From Nocardioides seonyuensis (lineage in GTDB: Bacteria; Actinomycetota; Actinomycetes; Propionibacteriales; Nocardioidaceae): DNA of 64,000 bases. This document shows positions 27,567-38,769 of the stretch, one piece after another. Each line of letters begins with the position of its first letter. The stretch's first letter is position 1. Made by a program: the position numbers and the translations under genes. Location: positions 3,038,001 to 3,102,000 of the forward strand of contig NZ_CP038436.1 in NCBI RefSeq assembly GCF_004683965.1, written 5' to 3'. Under the pieces are notes generated by a model. That model saw only the letters and a program-made list of their open reading frames with translations. It did not search any database and was not told the origin of the DNA.

Positions 27567-28857
27567 CGGCCACGGATCCCGAGGTAGCGCACCTTCACGG
27601 TGAACTGGCCCACGTCGAACGCGTGGGTGCCTTCCGTGCGGAACCTCCACATCGCCCCCGAAGGAATCCGCAGGTCCTCGTACTCATCCAGGACTCCTCC
27701 CTTTCCTAAAGCAGGGTCATCGACCCATTGCGTCTGCGCCGCGCTGCTCGAGCTGGCAACCTCGGAGTAGCCGATCTCGGAGTTGTGGACCTCCACTATG
27801 CCGGGGTCGGTCTCGCCGGGCACGGTAGGTGTTCCGGTGAAGCCCACCTTGAGGGCGGCGACTCCCCGCACGGCACCCTCGATGGGCAGGAAGTGGGTGC
27901 TCTCAGCAACCGCGGAGGTCCTGAAGGGGTCGTCGCACACGCCAGCCAGGTGGGTCAGTCCCCTGTTCAGCTGGCGGCTGGGCTGAACTGTCCCGCAGTT
28001 GTTGTCGTCGGGGCAGTACTGGTCACGGCACAGGTCGGCGGCGGAATCTCGGGCGCGCACGGTGCGGGTCTCCTTGATCCAGCGGAGCCGTTCCTTCGAC
28101 ACCCACAGCCGTAGCGGTCTTCCACGGCCGGTGTTGCCGGCTCGGTCCACCCCGGTGACGTAGGCGAGGTATCGACCGGGGGCCAATGGTCGCCCGGCGT
28201 CGTCGCGTGCCGTCCACACGAACGGAGCGTCGTCACCCCTCGGGTGCCTCGGCAGCTGGCGTCGTGCGACCACGTGGCCTCCGTGATCGGCGATCACGAG
28301 AGAGGCACGGCGGTTGCCCACCACCCCCCTGGGATCCCCAGGAGCTCGAGGCTGTCCTCCACTGTCCGCGATCGCGGATAGATCGCAAGGGTCTCGCTGC
28401 GGAGACCTGTGTATCCGTAGGGAATCACCCGAGCCCGGAACCTGCGGGCCACGGCGACGTACATCTCGTCCGCACCGGCCGAGGTCAACAGCTCTACCCT
28501 GTACGCGCCTTCTCTGACCCTGCGTCCGCCAGGGGCAGTGCCGTCCCACGTCCACGTGTGGACACCTGCGCTCCTGCGACCCAGGGAAGCGGTGAAGACC
28601 GGCCGGCGCACTCCCAGATGGAGAGTGACGCGAATCCGTACCTCCGAGCTCGTCGGCAGCCGGTAGCGCAACCGGGCGTGGTCCTTCACCCCGTCCCCAT
28701 TGGGAGAGAACGACGAGTCCACAGCGTCGAGGAACTCGGGATCAGTGTCTCCCGTCGAGGCGGAGGAGGCGACGTCCGCGACCGTGGAGCATCCCAGGGC
28801 GAGCAGAGTTGCCAGGATCATGGGAGCGAGTCGCCCCCCGGCCGAGATGCGCAGCAT
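27563..28857 (-). pseudogene. Lipoprotein with FlgD-type Ig-like repeats, frameshifted in this sequence
   Basis: The N-terminal half has a lipobox (ALGC) and the block DSSFSPNGDGVKDHARLRY, typical of FlgD/CHU_C Ig-like surface proteins, followed by GVHTWTWDGTAPGGRRVREG. In the other frame, ADHGGHVVARRQLP and LAPGRYLAYVTGVDRAGNTG form a second Ig-like unit, then a Cys-bearing C-terminal region. The frames meet at a run of six C on the plus strand (28324-28329); seven would restore a 431-residue protein, and total length 1295 is one short of a multiple of three. Probably a cell-surface protein. The first ATG has TAGGTT 7 bases upstream. Codon choice looks somewhat less GC-biased than in neighbours, hinting at transfer. 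Confidence 0.72.
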
Positions 28858-28947
28858 CCTCGGGAACCTACTCCATGCTCATGTGCGCCTGCGCCGAAGC
28901 GGGCGCGCCGTACCCCCTGATGACCGAGCACGGGGGACAATGGCCCG

Positions 28948-29676
28948 GTGCCCCTCTATCGCGACGAGGCGGTCGTGCTGCGCACCCACAAGCTGGGTGA
29001 GGCCGACCGCATCATCACCTTGCTGACGCGTCAGCACGGTCGAGTGCGCGCGGTGGCCAAGGGCGTGCGCCGCACCACCTCGCGGTGGGGCTCTCGGCTC
29101 GAGCCGTTCACCCACGTCGACCTGCAGCTCGCCGAGGGCCGCAGTCTCGACACCGTCACCCAGGCGGAGACGATCGACCCCTTCCACGGACGCCTGGGGC
29201 TCGACTACGAGCGCTACACCGCGGGCACGGTGATGCTCGAGACGGCCGAGCGCCTCGTCACCGAGGAGAAGCAGCCGAGCGTCCAGCAGTTCCTGCTCCT
29301 GGTGGGGGGCCTGAGAGCCCTGGCAGGCGGCGAGCACGGCGCGGGACAGGTCCTCGACTCCTACCTCCTGCGGTCCCTCGCGGTCGCGGGCTACGCCCCG
29401 TCGTTCGACCACTGCGTCTCCTGTGGTGACGAGGGCCCCCACCGGTTCTTCAACCCCTCCGCGGGGGGAGTCCTGTGCACCATGTGCAAGCTGCCGGGAT
29501 CGGCGACGCCGGCCGAGGGGACGATCCGTGCGCTGGCTGCCCTGCTGTCGGGGGAGTGGCAGGTCGTCCACGCGAGCGATCCACGGCACCTGCGCGAGGC
29601 GAGCACCCTGGTCGCTGCCTACCTCGCCTGGCACGTCGAGCGCGGCCTGCGCTCGATGGCCTACCTCGAGCGTTGA
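28948..29676 (+). CDS. recO: DNA repair protein RecO
   Basis: A 242-residue RecO. The N-terminal OB fold reads [20 protein letters not shown], then [20 protein letters not shown] four-Cys zinc element is formed by CVSCGDE and CTMCKL about 20 residues apart. RecO loads RecA on SSB-coated DNA in the RecFOR pathway. GACAAT (28936-28941) is 6 bases before the GTG start. It is followed by uppS, the standard actinobacterial order. Confidence 0.95.
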   Translation: MPLYRDEAVVLRTHKLGEADRIITLLTRQHGRVRAVAKGVRRTTSRWGSRLEPFTHVDLQLAEGRSLDTVTQAETIDPFHGRLGLDYERYTAGTVMLETAERLVTEEKQPSVQQFLLLVGGLRALAGGEHGAGQVLDSYLLRSLAVAGYAPSFDHCVSCGDEGPHRFFNPSAGGVLCTMCKLPGSATPAEGTIRALAALLSGEWQVVHASDPRHLREASTLVAAYLAWHVERGLRSMAYLER

Positions 29677-29705
29677 CCCGGGGCCTGCCCCCTAGGCTGC
29701 CACCC

Positions 29706-30485
29706 GTGAAGCGCCAGGTCCGCCCGCCCAGCCCGCACCCGAGCGGCGCACGTCCGCCCGCCATTCCGGCGGAGCTGCTGCCCGAGCACGTCGCGATCGT
29801 GATGGACGGCAACGGCCGCTGGGCCAAGGACCGCGGCCTGCCTCGCACCAAGGGCCACGAGGCCGGGGAGTTCTCCCTCTTCGACATCGTCGAGGGAGCC
29901 ATCGAGGTCGGCGTCAAGGCGATCTCCGCCTACGCGTTCTCCACCGAGAACTGGTCCCGCTCGCCCGACGAGGTCCGCTTCCTGATGGGCTTCAACCGCG
30001 ACGTCGTACGACGCCGACGCGACGAGATGCACGACATGGGCGTCCGAGTGCGATGGGCAGGTCGGGCACCACGATTGTGGAAGTCCGTCATCAAGGAGCT
30101 CAAGGACGCCGAGGAGCTCACCAAGCACAACGACGTCATGACCCTGACGATGTGCGTCAACTACGGCGGGAGGTCCGAGATCGCGGACGCAGCCCGCGCC
30201 GTCGCCCAGGACGTCGCGGCCGGGCGCATCAAGCCGGACAAGGTCGACGAGAAGGTGTTCGCGCGCTACCTCTACGTCCCCGAGCTGCCCGACGCCGACC
30301 TCATCTGGCGGACCAGCGGCGAGCAGCGCCTCTCCAACTTCATGCTCTGGCAGGCGGCCTACAGCGAGTTCGCCTACACCGACAAGCTCTGGCCCGACGT
30401 CGACCGTCGCGACCTCTGGGCGGCGATCGAGACCTACGCACGACGTGACCGCCGCTATGGCGGAGCGCTGCCCAACCCCACCTGA
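29706..30485 (+). CDS. uppS: Isoprenyl (undecaprenyl/decaprenyl) diphosphate synthase
   Basis: A 259-residue cis-prenyltransferase with the diagnostic [18 protein letters not shown] (catalytic Asp and Arg), STENWSR, and [18 protein letters not shown] towards the C-terminus. It makes the lipid carrier diphosphate for cell-wall synthesis. TAGGCT (29693-29698) is 7 bases before the GTG, so it has its own leaderless promoter despite the 29-base gap to recO. A much longer in-frame upstream extension covers recO and is rejected. Confidence 0.95.
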   Translation: MKRQVRPPSPHPSGARPPAIPAELLPEHVAIVMDGNGRWAKDRGLPRTKGHEAGEFSLFDIVEGAIEVGVKAISAYAFSTENWSRSPDEVRFLMGFNRDVVRRRRDEMHDMGVRVRWAGRAPRLWKSVIKELKDAEELTKHNDVMTLTMCVNYGGRSEIADAARAVAQDVAAGRIKPDKVDEKVFARYLYVPELPDADLIWRTSGEQRLSNFMLWQAAYSEFAYTDKLWPDVDRRDLWAAIETYARRDRRYGGALPNPT

Positions 30486-30539
30486 AGTCGGTTGTCGGAG
30501 GTGCTGCCGACCCACTAACTTCGATCGCGGGGAGGCGTC

Positions 30540-31487
30540 ATGGAGACGGAAGCATCGAGAGTCGTGGCGCGGGTGCGCGGCTTGAGGATGGCCTACGCCG
30601 GCACCGATGTCCTGACTGGAGTCGACCTCGACATCCGTGCGGGCGAGGTGCTGTGCCTGCTCGGGCCCAACGGTGCCGGCAAGACCACCACCATCGAGAT
30701 CCTCGAGGGCTTCCGCATGCGCTCCGCGGGGGAGGTCACCGTCCTGGGCCAGGACCCTGCCCACGCCGACGAGGACTGGCGAGCGCGCACGGGCGTCGTG
30801 CTGCAGTCCTGGCGTGACCATCCACGCTGGTCGCCCCGACGCCTCCTGGACCAGCTCGGCGGCTACTACGCGCCCTACTCCACGCCCGAGCGTCCACGCC
30901 CCTACGGCACCGACGACCTCCTCGCCACGGTGGGCCTGACCGAGCTCGCCGACCGCAAGCTCGCGACGCTGTCAGGTGGCCAGCGGCGCCGGCTGGACGT
31001 CGCTGTCGGGATCATCGGACGTCCCGAGCTCCTGTTCCTCGACGAGCCCACCGCGGGATTCGACCCCCAGGCGCGACGCGAGTTCCACCACCTGGTCCGC
31101 CGCCTGGCGGAGAGTGAGGGCACCACGATCCTGCTGACCACCCATGACCTCGACGAGGCAGAGAAGCTCGCCGACCGGGTCCTCATCCTGGCCGGAGGCC
31201 GGATCGTTGCCGACGACACGGTCGACGGCCTGGCCCGTCGCGTGGCGGGTGATGCCGAGGTGAGGTGGAGCATGGGCGGCGAGCGCTTCGTCGAGTCGGT
31301 GGCAGACGCCACGAGCTTCGTCAGGGGCCTCTTCGAGCGGCACGGTGAAGGAGTGGCCGACCTCGAGGTACGACGCGCCAGCCTCGAGGACGCCTACCTC
31401 GCGCTCGTCCAGCAGCACGAGTCCGGCCGGGCCGACAGCGCCGCACGGTTGTTCCGGGACGCCACCCAGTCGGAGGTCGACGCATGA
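30540..31487 (+). CDS. ABC exporter ATP-binding protein (CcmA/DrrA type)
   Basis: A 315-residue ATPase: Walker A GPNGAGKTTT near residue 45, LSGGQRRRLDVAVGIIG signature, Walker B LLFLDEPTAGFDPQ, H-loop LLTTHDLDEAEKLAD. The C-terminal extension (about 220-315) is typical of DrrA-like drug or lipid exporters. It overlaps the permease gene as ATGA. The substrate cannot be predicted; drug or lipid export is common in the family. Confidence 0.88.
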   Translation: METEASRVVARVRGLRMAYAGTDVLTGVDLDIRAGEVLCLLGPNGAGKTTTIEILEGFRMRSAGEVTVLGQDPAHADEDWRARTGVVLQSWRDHPRWSPRRLLDQLGGYYAPYSTPERPRPYGTDDLLATVGLTELADRKLATLSGGQRRRLDVAVGIIGRPELLFLDEPTAGFDPQARREFHHLVRRLAESEGTTILLTTHDLDEAEKLADRVLILAGGRIVADDTVDGLARRVAGDAEVRWSMGGERFVESVADATSFVRGLFERHGEGVADLEVRRASLEDAYLALVQQHESGRADSAARLFRDATQSEVDA

Positions 31488-32333
31488 GCTTCCCGGCACA
31501 CGCTGTCCGCCTGGGTCTCCGTCGCGGATGCGCGGAGTTCCTGCAGAGCCTCAGGAGCACCCAGGACCAGGGCTTCTACCTGTTCACGGGACTGCTCGTG
31601 CTCGGATACCTCTTCCTGCGTCGGAACACCGAGGTCGAGGGCACCGACCTCCTCCTTCCCTCGGTCGCGCTGCCCAGCATCCTCGGCGCGCTGATCACGT
31701 TCGGAGTGGTCATCGGACCCGCCTACGCCCTGGCCATGGAGAAGGAGGACGGCACCTTGCTGCGGCACAAGGCCGTCCCCCATGGGCTGGTGGGCTACTT
31801 CACCAGCCAGCTCTTCTTCCAGTCGGCCAGCCTGGTGCCCCAGCTGCTGGTCATCCTCGTGCCGGCCTTCTTCCTCTTCGACAACCTGATGGCGGAGCCG
31901 TCCGGCTGGTTCACGGTGCTGTGGGTCCTCGTGCTCGGGCTCCTGGCCGCCATGCCGATCGGCATCGTCATCGGTGCGCTCGTGCCGGGCACCCAGAAGG
32001 TGGGCACGGGGCATGCTCCCCGTGATGGTCCTCGCAGGGATCTCCGGGATCTTCTACCCGCTGCAGCAGCTGTGGGGGTGGGTGCAGGTCGTCGCGCAGG
32101 TCTTCCCGATGTACTGGATCGGGCTGGGCATGCGCTCGGCCTTCCTTCCCGAGCAGGCCGCCGCGCTCGAGGTCGGTGACAGCTGGCGCACCGTCCCGAC
32201 CGTCCTGGTGCTCGGCGCCTGGGCGCTGGTGGGGATGCTCGTCACGCCGCTGGTGCTGCGTCGGATGTCTCGCCGGCAGTCCGGGTCGCAGGTCGAGGCG
32301 GCTCGCGAGGCCGCCGTCCAGTGGGTCCGCTGA
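31484..32333 (+). pseudogene. ABC-2 type exporter permease, frameshifted in this sequence
   Basis: The first 175 or so residues (five hydrophobic segments, KEDGTLLRHKAVPHGLVGYF) and the last about 105 (MLPVMVLAGISGIFYPLQQL, PMYWIGLGMRSAFLP) together form one ABC-2 permease. They sit in different frames. The break is at GGGG 32008-32011; three G would give GTQKVGTGMLPVMV and a 282-residue protein, and the total of 850 bases is one more than a multiple of three. Partner of the preceding ATPase. No other damage is seen. Confidence 0.82.
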
Positions 32334-32343
32334 GCGCAGCGGG

Positions 32344-32757
32344 TCAGCGACACGACGGGCACGTGCCGAAGATCTCCAGCGTGTGGCTGATGTCGCCGTA
32401 GCCGTGCTCGTCGGCGATCGCCGTGGTCCACCTCTCCACGGCAGGACCCTCGACCTCGACGGTCGCCCCGCACTGGCGACAGACGAGGTGGTGGTGATGG
32501 GTGTCGGAGCAGCGTCGGTAGATCGCCTCGCCGTCCTCGCTCCGGAGCATGTCGACGGCGCCGGCCTCGGCCAGGCGCTGCAGGGTGCGGTAGACGGTGG
32601 CCAGGCCGACCGATCCTCCGCCACGTGCGATCCGGTCGTGGATCTCCTGGGCGCTGCGGAAGTCGTCGAAGCCGGTCAGCGCCGCCACCACGGCCTGCCG
32701 CTGCGGAGTCGCCCGGGCGCCCCCGAGTGAGGCGCCGGCGTGGTCAGTGCTCGTCAT
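32344..32757 (-). CDS. zur: Zinc uptake regulator Zur (Fur family, FurB)
   Basis: A 137-residue Fur-family repressor. The winged helix has ATVYRTLQRLAEAGAVD, the regulatory metal site the HHHH (87-90) and nearby His118/His125, and the structural zinc site Cys93, Cys96, Cys133, Cys136. It ends the znuA-znuC-znuB-zur operon, overlapping znuB by 14 bases, and should repress the operon through the two palindromes before znuA when zinc is sufficient. Context makes Zur far more likely than Fur. Confidence 0.92.
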   Translation of the reverse strand: MTSTDHAGASLGGARATPQRQAVVAALTGFDDFRSAQEIHDRIARGGGSVGLATVYRTLQRLAEAGAVDMLRSEDGEAIYRRCSDTHHHHLVCRQCGATVEVEGPAVERWTTAIADEHGYGDISHTLEIFGTCPSCR

Positions 32758-33747
32758 AGTGCTCTCCGTGGGGGGCGTGGCGGTGGCCGTCGTGGACGTA
32801 GTCCACGTGGTCGCCGTGCTGGACCGCGGGGTGGCCGCAGTCAGCGCCGTGCTCGTGCGGGTGCTCGTCGGTGGTGGCGTGGCTCGTCGTGGTCTCCTCG
32901 GAGAACGGTTCGCGCACCCGCAGTCGCCGGCGCAGGAGGACGCCGATGGGCCAGGTGGCCGTGAACATCGCCAGGGCCAGGAGCACGATCGCGGGGCCCG
33001 GTGCGACGGTTGTCCCCACGGGGAACGATGCCGCGACCAGCAGGCCGCCCACAGCCGACAGGGCTCCGACGGCCATGGCGCCGGCGAGGGTCGCGCGGAA
33101 CGACCTCGCGAGCTGCTGGGAGGCGGCGACGGGGACGACCATGAGCGCCGAGACCAGCAGCAGGCCGACCGTTCGCATCGCCACGGTCACGCTGACCGCG
33201 GCGAGCACCGCGACGAGGAGGTTGTAGGACCGGACGCGCAGCCCCGCCACCTGGGCGAACTCCGGGTCGGACGCGACGGCGAAGAGCTGCGGAAGCAGGC
33301 CGAGCGTGATGGCGAGGATCACGACCCCCAGGGCGACCGTGAACCACACGTCGGCGGGAGCAAGGCTCGTGATCGAGCCGAAGAGGTAGGACTGGAGCGT
33401 GTTGGCTCCCTGGCCGGCCAGGCCGGTGATGAGGACGCCGCCGGCCAGTCCGCCGTAGAAGAGAAGAGCGAGAGCGACGTCGCCGTTGGTGTGGCCCTGC
33501 TCGCGGATCACCTCGATCGCCACCGCCCCGAGTACGGCGACCAGCACTGCGGTCCAGGTGGGGAGGTCCCGGTGAGCAGGCCGATCGCGACTCCCGTGAC
33601 GGCGACGTGGCCGATGCCGTCGCCGAGGAGGGCGAGCCTGCGCTGGACCAGGAAGGTGCCGATGGCAGGTGCCGCAAGGCCGGTGAACAGGGCGGCCACC
33701 AGGGCGCGCTGCATGAAGGCGTGGTCGAGGAGCTCGAGCGGGTTCAC
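32744..33747 (-). pseudogene. znuB: Zinc ABC transporter permease ZnuB, frameshifted in this sequence, with His-rich tail
   Basis: A ZnuB/AdcB permease. The first about 62 residues (MQRALVAALFTGLAAPAIGT, LLGDGIGHVAVTGVA) lie in one frame and the rest (VAVLGAVAIEVIREQGHTNG, LFGSITSL) in another. The switch is at GGGG 33560-33563 on the plus strand; five G would restore a single 334-residue protein, and 1004 bases is one short of a multiple of three. The C-terminal 50 residues hold more than ten His (HPHEHGADCGH, HRHAPHGEHYDEH), a cytoplasmic zinc-binding tail not found in the E. coli protein. Confidence 0.85.
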
Positions 33748-34532
33748 CGGCCGCCCTCCAAGGAGTCGAACGGCGAACCCACGTGCGGCACGTGGTCGTG
33801 CCGGGCGGGACTCGGGTGGTGGTGCCCGTGCACGGCGTCCTCCGAGATGGGAGGGCCGTCGTACTCGATCCGGCCGTCGCGCATCACCACCGCACGATCG
33901 ACGAGCCGGGCCATCGGACCCAGCTCGTGCGCCACGAGCACGACAGTGGCGCCCCGCTCCGAGAGGACCTCCAGCGAACCGGCCAGTGCCCGCTGGTTGG
34001 GCAGGTCGACGCCCGCCGTCGGCTCGTCGAGGAAGAGCAGGTCCGGCTCGCCGGCGAGGGCGCGGGCGATCAGGGCCCGCTGCTGCTGCCCGCCGGACAG
34101 CGTGGAGATGCCGTCACCTGCGCGGTCGGTGAGACCGACCACGGCGAGCGCTTCGTCGATCGCCCGGCGGTCGGCGCGACCCGGGAGTCGCAGCAGTCCT
34201 CTCCGGGACAGTCGCCCCGAGGCCACCACCTCCCGCACGCTGGCCGGCACCCCACCCGCTGCACTGGCACGTTGGGGCACGAAGCCGATGCGGGCACGGT
34301 CGCGGAAGTCCGCGAGCGCGACACCGAACAGGTGCACCGAGCCCTGTGTCAGGGGCCGAAGCCCGGTCAGGGCGCGCACGAGAGTCGACTTCCCCGAGCC
34401 GTTGGCGCCGAGGAGGGCGACGAACTCGCCCTCCCGGACGGTCAGGTCGTTGCCGCGGAGCACGGGCCGGCCGCCGATGGCCACTGTCACTCCACGTGCC
34501 TCGACGACCGGGTGTCCGGTGACGTTCAGCAT
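33744..34532 (-). CDS. znuC: Zinc ABC transporter ATP-binding protein ZnuC
   Basis: A 262-residue ATPase with Walker A GANGSGKST near residue 41, LSGGQQQRALIARAL signature, and Walker B LLFLDEPTAGVDL. The C-terminus has a His-rich segment (HGHHHPSPARHDH) that may sense or buffer zinc. It overlaps znuB as ATGA and znuA by 7 bases. It energises import of zinc delivered by ZnuA. Confidence 0.92.
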   Translation of the reverse strand: MLNVTGHPVVEARGVTVAIGGRPVLRGNDLTVREGEFVALLGANGSGKSTLVRALTGLRPLTQGSVHLFGVALADFRDRARIGFVPQRASAAGGVPASVREVVASGRLSRRGLLRLPGRADRRAIDEALAVVGLTDRAGDGISTLSGGQQQRALIARALAGEPDLLFLDEPTAGVDLPNQRALAGSLEVLSERGATVVLVAHELGPMARLVDRAVVMRDGRIEYDGPPISEDAVHGHHHPSPARHDHVPHVGSPFDSLEGGR

Positions 34533-35491
34533 CCGTTGGCTTCCCTCAGCGCCGCGAGGTTCTGCTCCATGAGTGCAACGTACTCGTCCGCGTCGTCGCT
34601 GCCGTCGGGTCCTTCGATCGGGTCCAGCACCGCCGTCTGGACCCCCGCGTCCCTGGCCAGTGCCTCGGCCATGGCGGGGGAGGCGAGCCGCTCGGAGAAC
34701 ACCGTGGTGATCCCCTCACCGGCGATGAGCTCCTGCAGGTGTGCCAGCACTGCCGGGGTCGGCTCCGCGTCCGGGGTCAGGCCGGCGATGCCCTCGAAGT
34801 GCAGACCGTAGCGCTCGAGGTAGCCGAAGGCGTCGTGGCTGACGACCACCGTGTCTCGCTCGCACGCCGCCAGCCCCTCGGAGTAGGCGGTGTCGAGCTG
34901 CTCGAGCTCGGTCCTCAGGGCGGCAGCGTTGTCGGTGTAGGTCTCGGCACCCTCGGGGTCCGCCTCCGCGAGTGCCTCGGCGACGACGTCCGCGAGGTCG
35001 GCCATGAGCAGGGGGTCGAGCCAGAAGTGCGGGTCCAGGTCTCCGTGGCCCTCCTCCGCCTCGTGGCCGTCCCCGTCCTCCTGGCCTTCTTCGCCCTCGT
35101 GCCCCGGTTCCCCGTGGTCGTGTCCCTCGCCGGCCGGGATCAGCTCGACCGCCTCGGCTGCGTCGACCTCGATCCCACCGGCGACGTTGTCGACCGCCTC
35201 GTCGACAGCGGGCTGAAAGCCGCGCTCGAAGACGACGACGGCGGCCTCCTCGATGAGTGCCGTGCGGGAGATGTCCAGGCCGAGGTCGTGGGGCTCGCTG
35301 CCGGGCTGGGTGAGGTTGGTGACCTCCCACTCGTCGCCCGCCACCCGCTCGCTCACCCACGCCAGCGGGTAGAACGACGCGACGGCCTGGCGACCACTCC
35401 CGGCGTCGGTGTCCGTCGCTCCGCAGCCGGCAAGGAGGACGGCTGCGACGAGCGCGCTGAGGACGGAGAGCGGACGAGTGGCGAGCGACAT
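34526..35491 (-). CDS. znuA: Zinc-binding lipoprotein ZnuA
   Basis: A 321-residue cluster A-I binding protein: lipobox LLAGC (Cys23), first zinc ligand His68 in SEPHDL, an acidic His-rich loop (about residues 121-153, many HDHGEPGHE-type steps), second ligand His155 in DPHFWLDP, and VVVSHDAFGY further on. The His-rich loop is typical of zinc rather than manganese binders. Start: ATG 35491 immediately follows the operator palindrome; an in-frame upstream start inside the operator is rejected. TTGACA-17-GAGAAT then 7 bases to ATG suggests a leaderless message. Confidence 0.92.
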   Translation of the reverse strand: MSLATRPLSVLSALVAAVLLAGCGATDTDAGSGRQAVASFYPLAWVSERVAGDEWEVTNLTQPGSEPHDLGLDISRTALIEEAAVVVFERGFQPAVDEAVDNVAGGIEVDAAEAVELIPAGEGHDHGEPGHEGEEGQEDGDGHEAEEGHGDLDPHFWLDPLLMADLADVVAEALAEADPEGAETYTDNAAALRTELEQLDTAYSEGLAACERDTVVVSHDAFGYLERYGLHFEGIAGLTPDAEPTPAVLAHLQELIAGEGITTVFSERLASPAMAEALARDAGVQTAVLDPIEGPDGSDDADEYVALMEQNLAALREANGC

Positions 35492-35527
35492 GAGAATCAT
35501 TCTCAAACAGTTGAGAATCATTGTCAA
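35491..35527 (-). promoter_or_regulatory. znuA promoter with two Zur-like operators
   Basis: Two palindromes, TGAGAATCATTCTCA (35491-35505, perfect) and TTGAGAATCATTGTCAA (35511-35527, one mismatch pair), are centred 21 bases apart, two helical turns. On the minus strand the distal one covers the -35 TTGACA (complement of 35522-35527) and the proximal one covers the -10 GAGAAT (complement of 35499-35504); the spacer is 17 bases. The motif matches the AT-rich Zur/Fur-type box. Binding would block RNA polymerase completely. Confidence 0.88.
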
Positions 35528-35615
35528 CTCTCGATAGTCCGTATCAAACGGCTCGTCAGGGCGCAGGTTCCGGGAGCTTTCCGATACGGAGTATCACGGG
35601 AGATACGCTGCCAGC

Positions 35616-35936
35616 GTGCTCGTCGTGACCCGCTTCCGCGTTCCGTCCACCGACGCCGACGCGTTCCGCGAGCGCATCGAGCTGGCCCGGGCCACCCTCG
35701 CAGCCCAGCGGGGCCATCTCGACAGCACGCTGGGCCGCAACGTCGACGACCCCGAACTGTGGGTCCTGACCACCCGGTGGGAGAACGTCGGCTCCTACCG
35801 CCGCGCGCTGTCGTCGTACGACGCCAAGCTCCACGCCTGGCCCGCGCTCACGCTGGCCCTGGACGAGCCGAGCGCCTACGAGGTCGTCGAGCCGGGGGTC
35901 GACCTCAATGACGCGGGAGCGCGCTCGATAGGCTGA
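35616..35936 (+). CDS. Antibiotic biosynthesis monooxygenase (ABM)-fold protein
   Basis: A 106-residue single dimeric alpha/beta barrel: [64 protein letters not shown]-fold proteins include quinol monooxygenases and heme oxygenases, but most small members are uncharacterised. TACGCT (35604-35609) is 6 bases before the GTG. It sits between znuA and glyS; a small gene next to glyS is common in actinobacteria. Confidence 0.72.
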   Translation: MLVVTRFRVPSTDADAFRERIELARATLAAQRGHLDSTLGRNVDDPELWVLTTRWENVGSYRRALSSYDAKLHAWPALTLALDEPSAYEVVEPGVDLNDAGARSIG

Positions 35937-35989
35937 GGGCTTCGGCTCAGACCGGCAGCCAGCCGGCCCGACTACCTCGAGGAACTCAC

Positions 35990-37390
<1,401 letters not shown>

Positions 37391-37427
37391 TTTGGGGCGG
37401 CCCGAGGGTCGAGCCGACAATGGCGGC

Positions 37428-38594
37428 ATGACCGCCCTGCCGACCGAGCTCGTCCTCGGGTCGCTGCGCGTTGACACGCCTGTCGTCCTCGCGCCGATGG
37501 CCGGCATCACCAACGCTGCCTACCGTCGCCTCTGTGCCGAGCAGGGTGCCGGCCTCTACGTCTGCGAGATGATCACCAGCCGCGGGCTGGTCGAGGGCGA
37601 CGCGACCACGCAGAAGATGCTGGTCTTCGACGAGCTCGAGACGATCCGGTCGGTCCAGCTCTACGGCACTGACCCGGTCTACATCGGCAAGGCCGTGGAG
37701 ATCCTCTGCGGCGACCACGGTGTCGGCCACGTCGACCTCAACTTCGGCTGCCCGGTCCCCAAGGTGACGCGCAAGGGTGGCGGGGGAGCGCTCCCGTGGA
37801 AGCGCGGGCTGCTGGCCGAGATCCTCACCGCGGCCGTCGCAGCCGCGGCGCCGTACGACGTCCCGGTCACCATGAAGACCCGCAAGGGGCTCGACGACGA
37901 CCACCTGACCTACCTCGACGCCGGGCGGATCGCCCAGGAGACCGGCGTCGCCGCGATCGCCCTCCACGGGCGGACGGTCCAGCAGGCCTACTCGGGAGCC
38001 GCCGACTGGGATGCGATCGCCCGCCTGGTCGACCACGTGGACATCCCGGTCCTCGGCAACGGCGACATCTGGGAGGCCGCCGATGCCCTGCGCATGGTCG
38101 AGGAGACCGGGGTCGCCGGCGTCGTGGTGGGCCGCGGCTGCCTGGGCCGTCCGTGGTTGTTCCGCGACCTGGCCGCCGCCTTCGCGCCCTCGTCGGTCGA
38201 GGGAGGAGGGAGTCCTGTCAAGAGACCCGGCCTGCCGACGCTCGGCGAGGTCCGCGACATGATGCGCCGCCACGCAGAGCTCCTGGCCGAGCACATGGGG
38301 GAGGAGCGCGGCTGCAAGGAGTTCCGCAAGCACGTGGCGTGGTACCTCAAGGGCTTCCGCGCGGGCGGCGACCTGCGCCACCGGCTCGCGCTGGTCTACT
38401 CCCTGGCCGCTCTCGACGAGCTGCTCGCCGACCTGGACCCCCACGAGCCGTTCCCGGTGAGCGAGCTCGGAGCCCCTCGGGGACGTCAGGGCGCTCCCCG
38501 CTCCAGGGTGGTCATTCCCGAGGGCTGGCTCGACGACACCGATGGCACGGGCAGCCACGTCCGGGAGGATGCCAACGAGACGACCGGTGGTTGA
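37428..38594 (+). CDS. dusB: tRNA-dihydrouridine synthase
   Basis: A 388-residue FMN enzyme of the DusB type: APMAGITNAAYRRLCAEQGA at the N-terminus, NFGCPVPKVTRKGGGGALPW with the catalytic Cys, TMKTRKG, and late GNGDIWEA plus VVGRGCLGRPW binding FMN phosphate. It reduces uridines in tRNA D-loops. GACAAT (37416-37421) is 6 bases before the ATG. A further in-frame start at 37392 is less likely. Confidence 0.93.
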   Translation: MTALPTELVLGSLRVDTPVVLAPMAGITNAAYRRLCAEQGAGLYVCEMITSRGLVEGDATTQKMLVFDELETIRSVQLYGTDPVYIGKAVEILCGDHGVGHVDLNFGCPVPKVTRKGGGGALPWKRGLLAEILTAAVAAAAPYDVPVTMKTRKGLDDDHLTYLDAGRIAQETGVAAIALHGRTVQQAYSGAADWDAIARLVDHVDIPVLGNGDIWEAADALRMVEETGVAGVVVGRGCLGRPWLFRDLAAAFAPSSVEGGGSPVKRPGLPTLGEVRDMMRRHAELLAEHMGEERGCKEFRKHVAWYLKGFRAGGDLRHRLALVYSLAALDELLADLDPHEPFPVSELGAPRGRQGAPRSRVVIPEGWLDDTDGTGSHVREDANETTGG

Positions 38595-38769
38595 GATTTC
38601 ACCCTGCGTGACTCGAAACACCTGTGGAGAACTGCCCTGAGATTGGGACACGCCCGGAATCCTGTGTTTCACTCGATTCCGCGCTCGACCCCCCCGGCCC
38701 ATCGCCCGGGACCCCGACCCCCTAGGTTGAGCGCAGTTCCCCCGAACGCAGAAGCAAAGGATCATCGCT

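Noticed and set aside
38595..38769. c-di-AMP (ydaO-type) riboswitch before the VanY-like gene, as in other actinobacterial wall hydrolases
   Set aside because: The 175-base leader lacks the conserved motif blocks I can recall; only a possible -10 and weak GC hairpin are seen.
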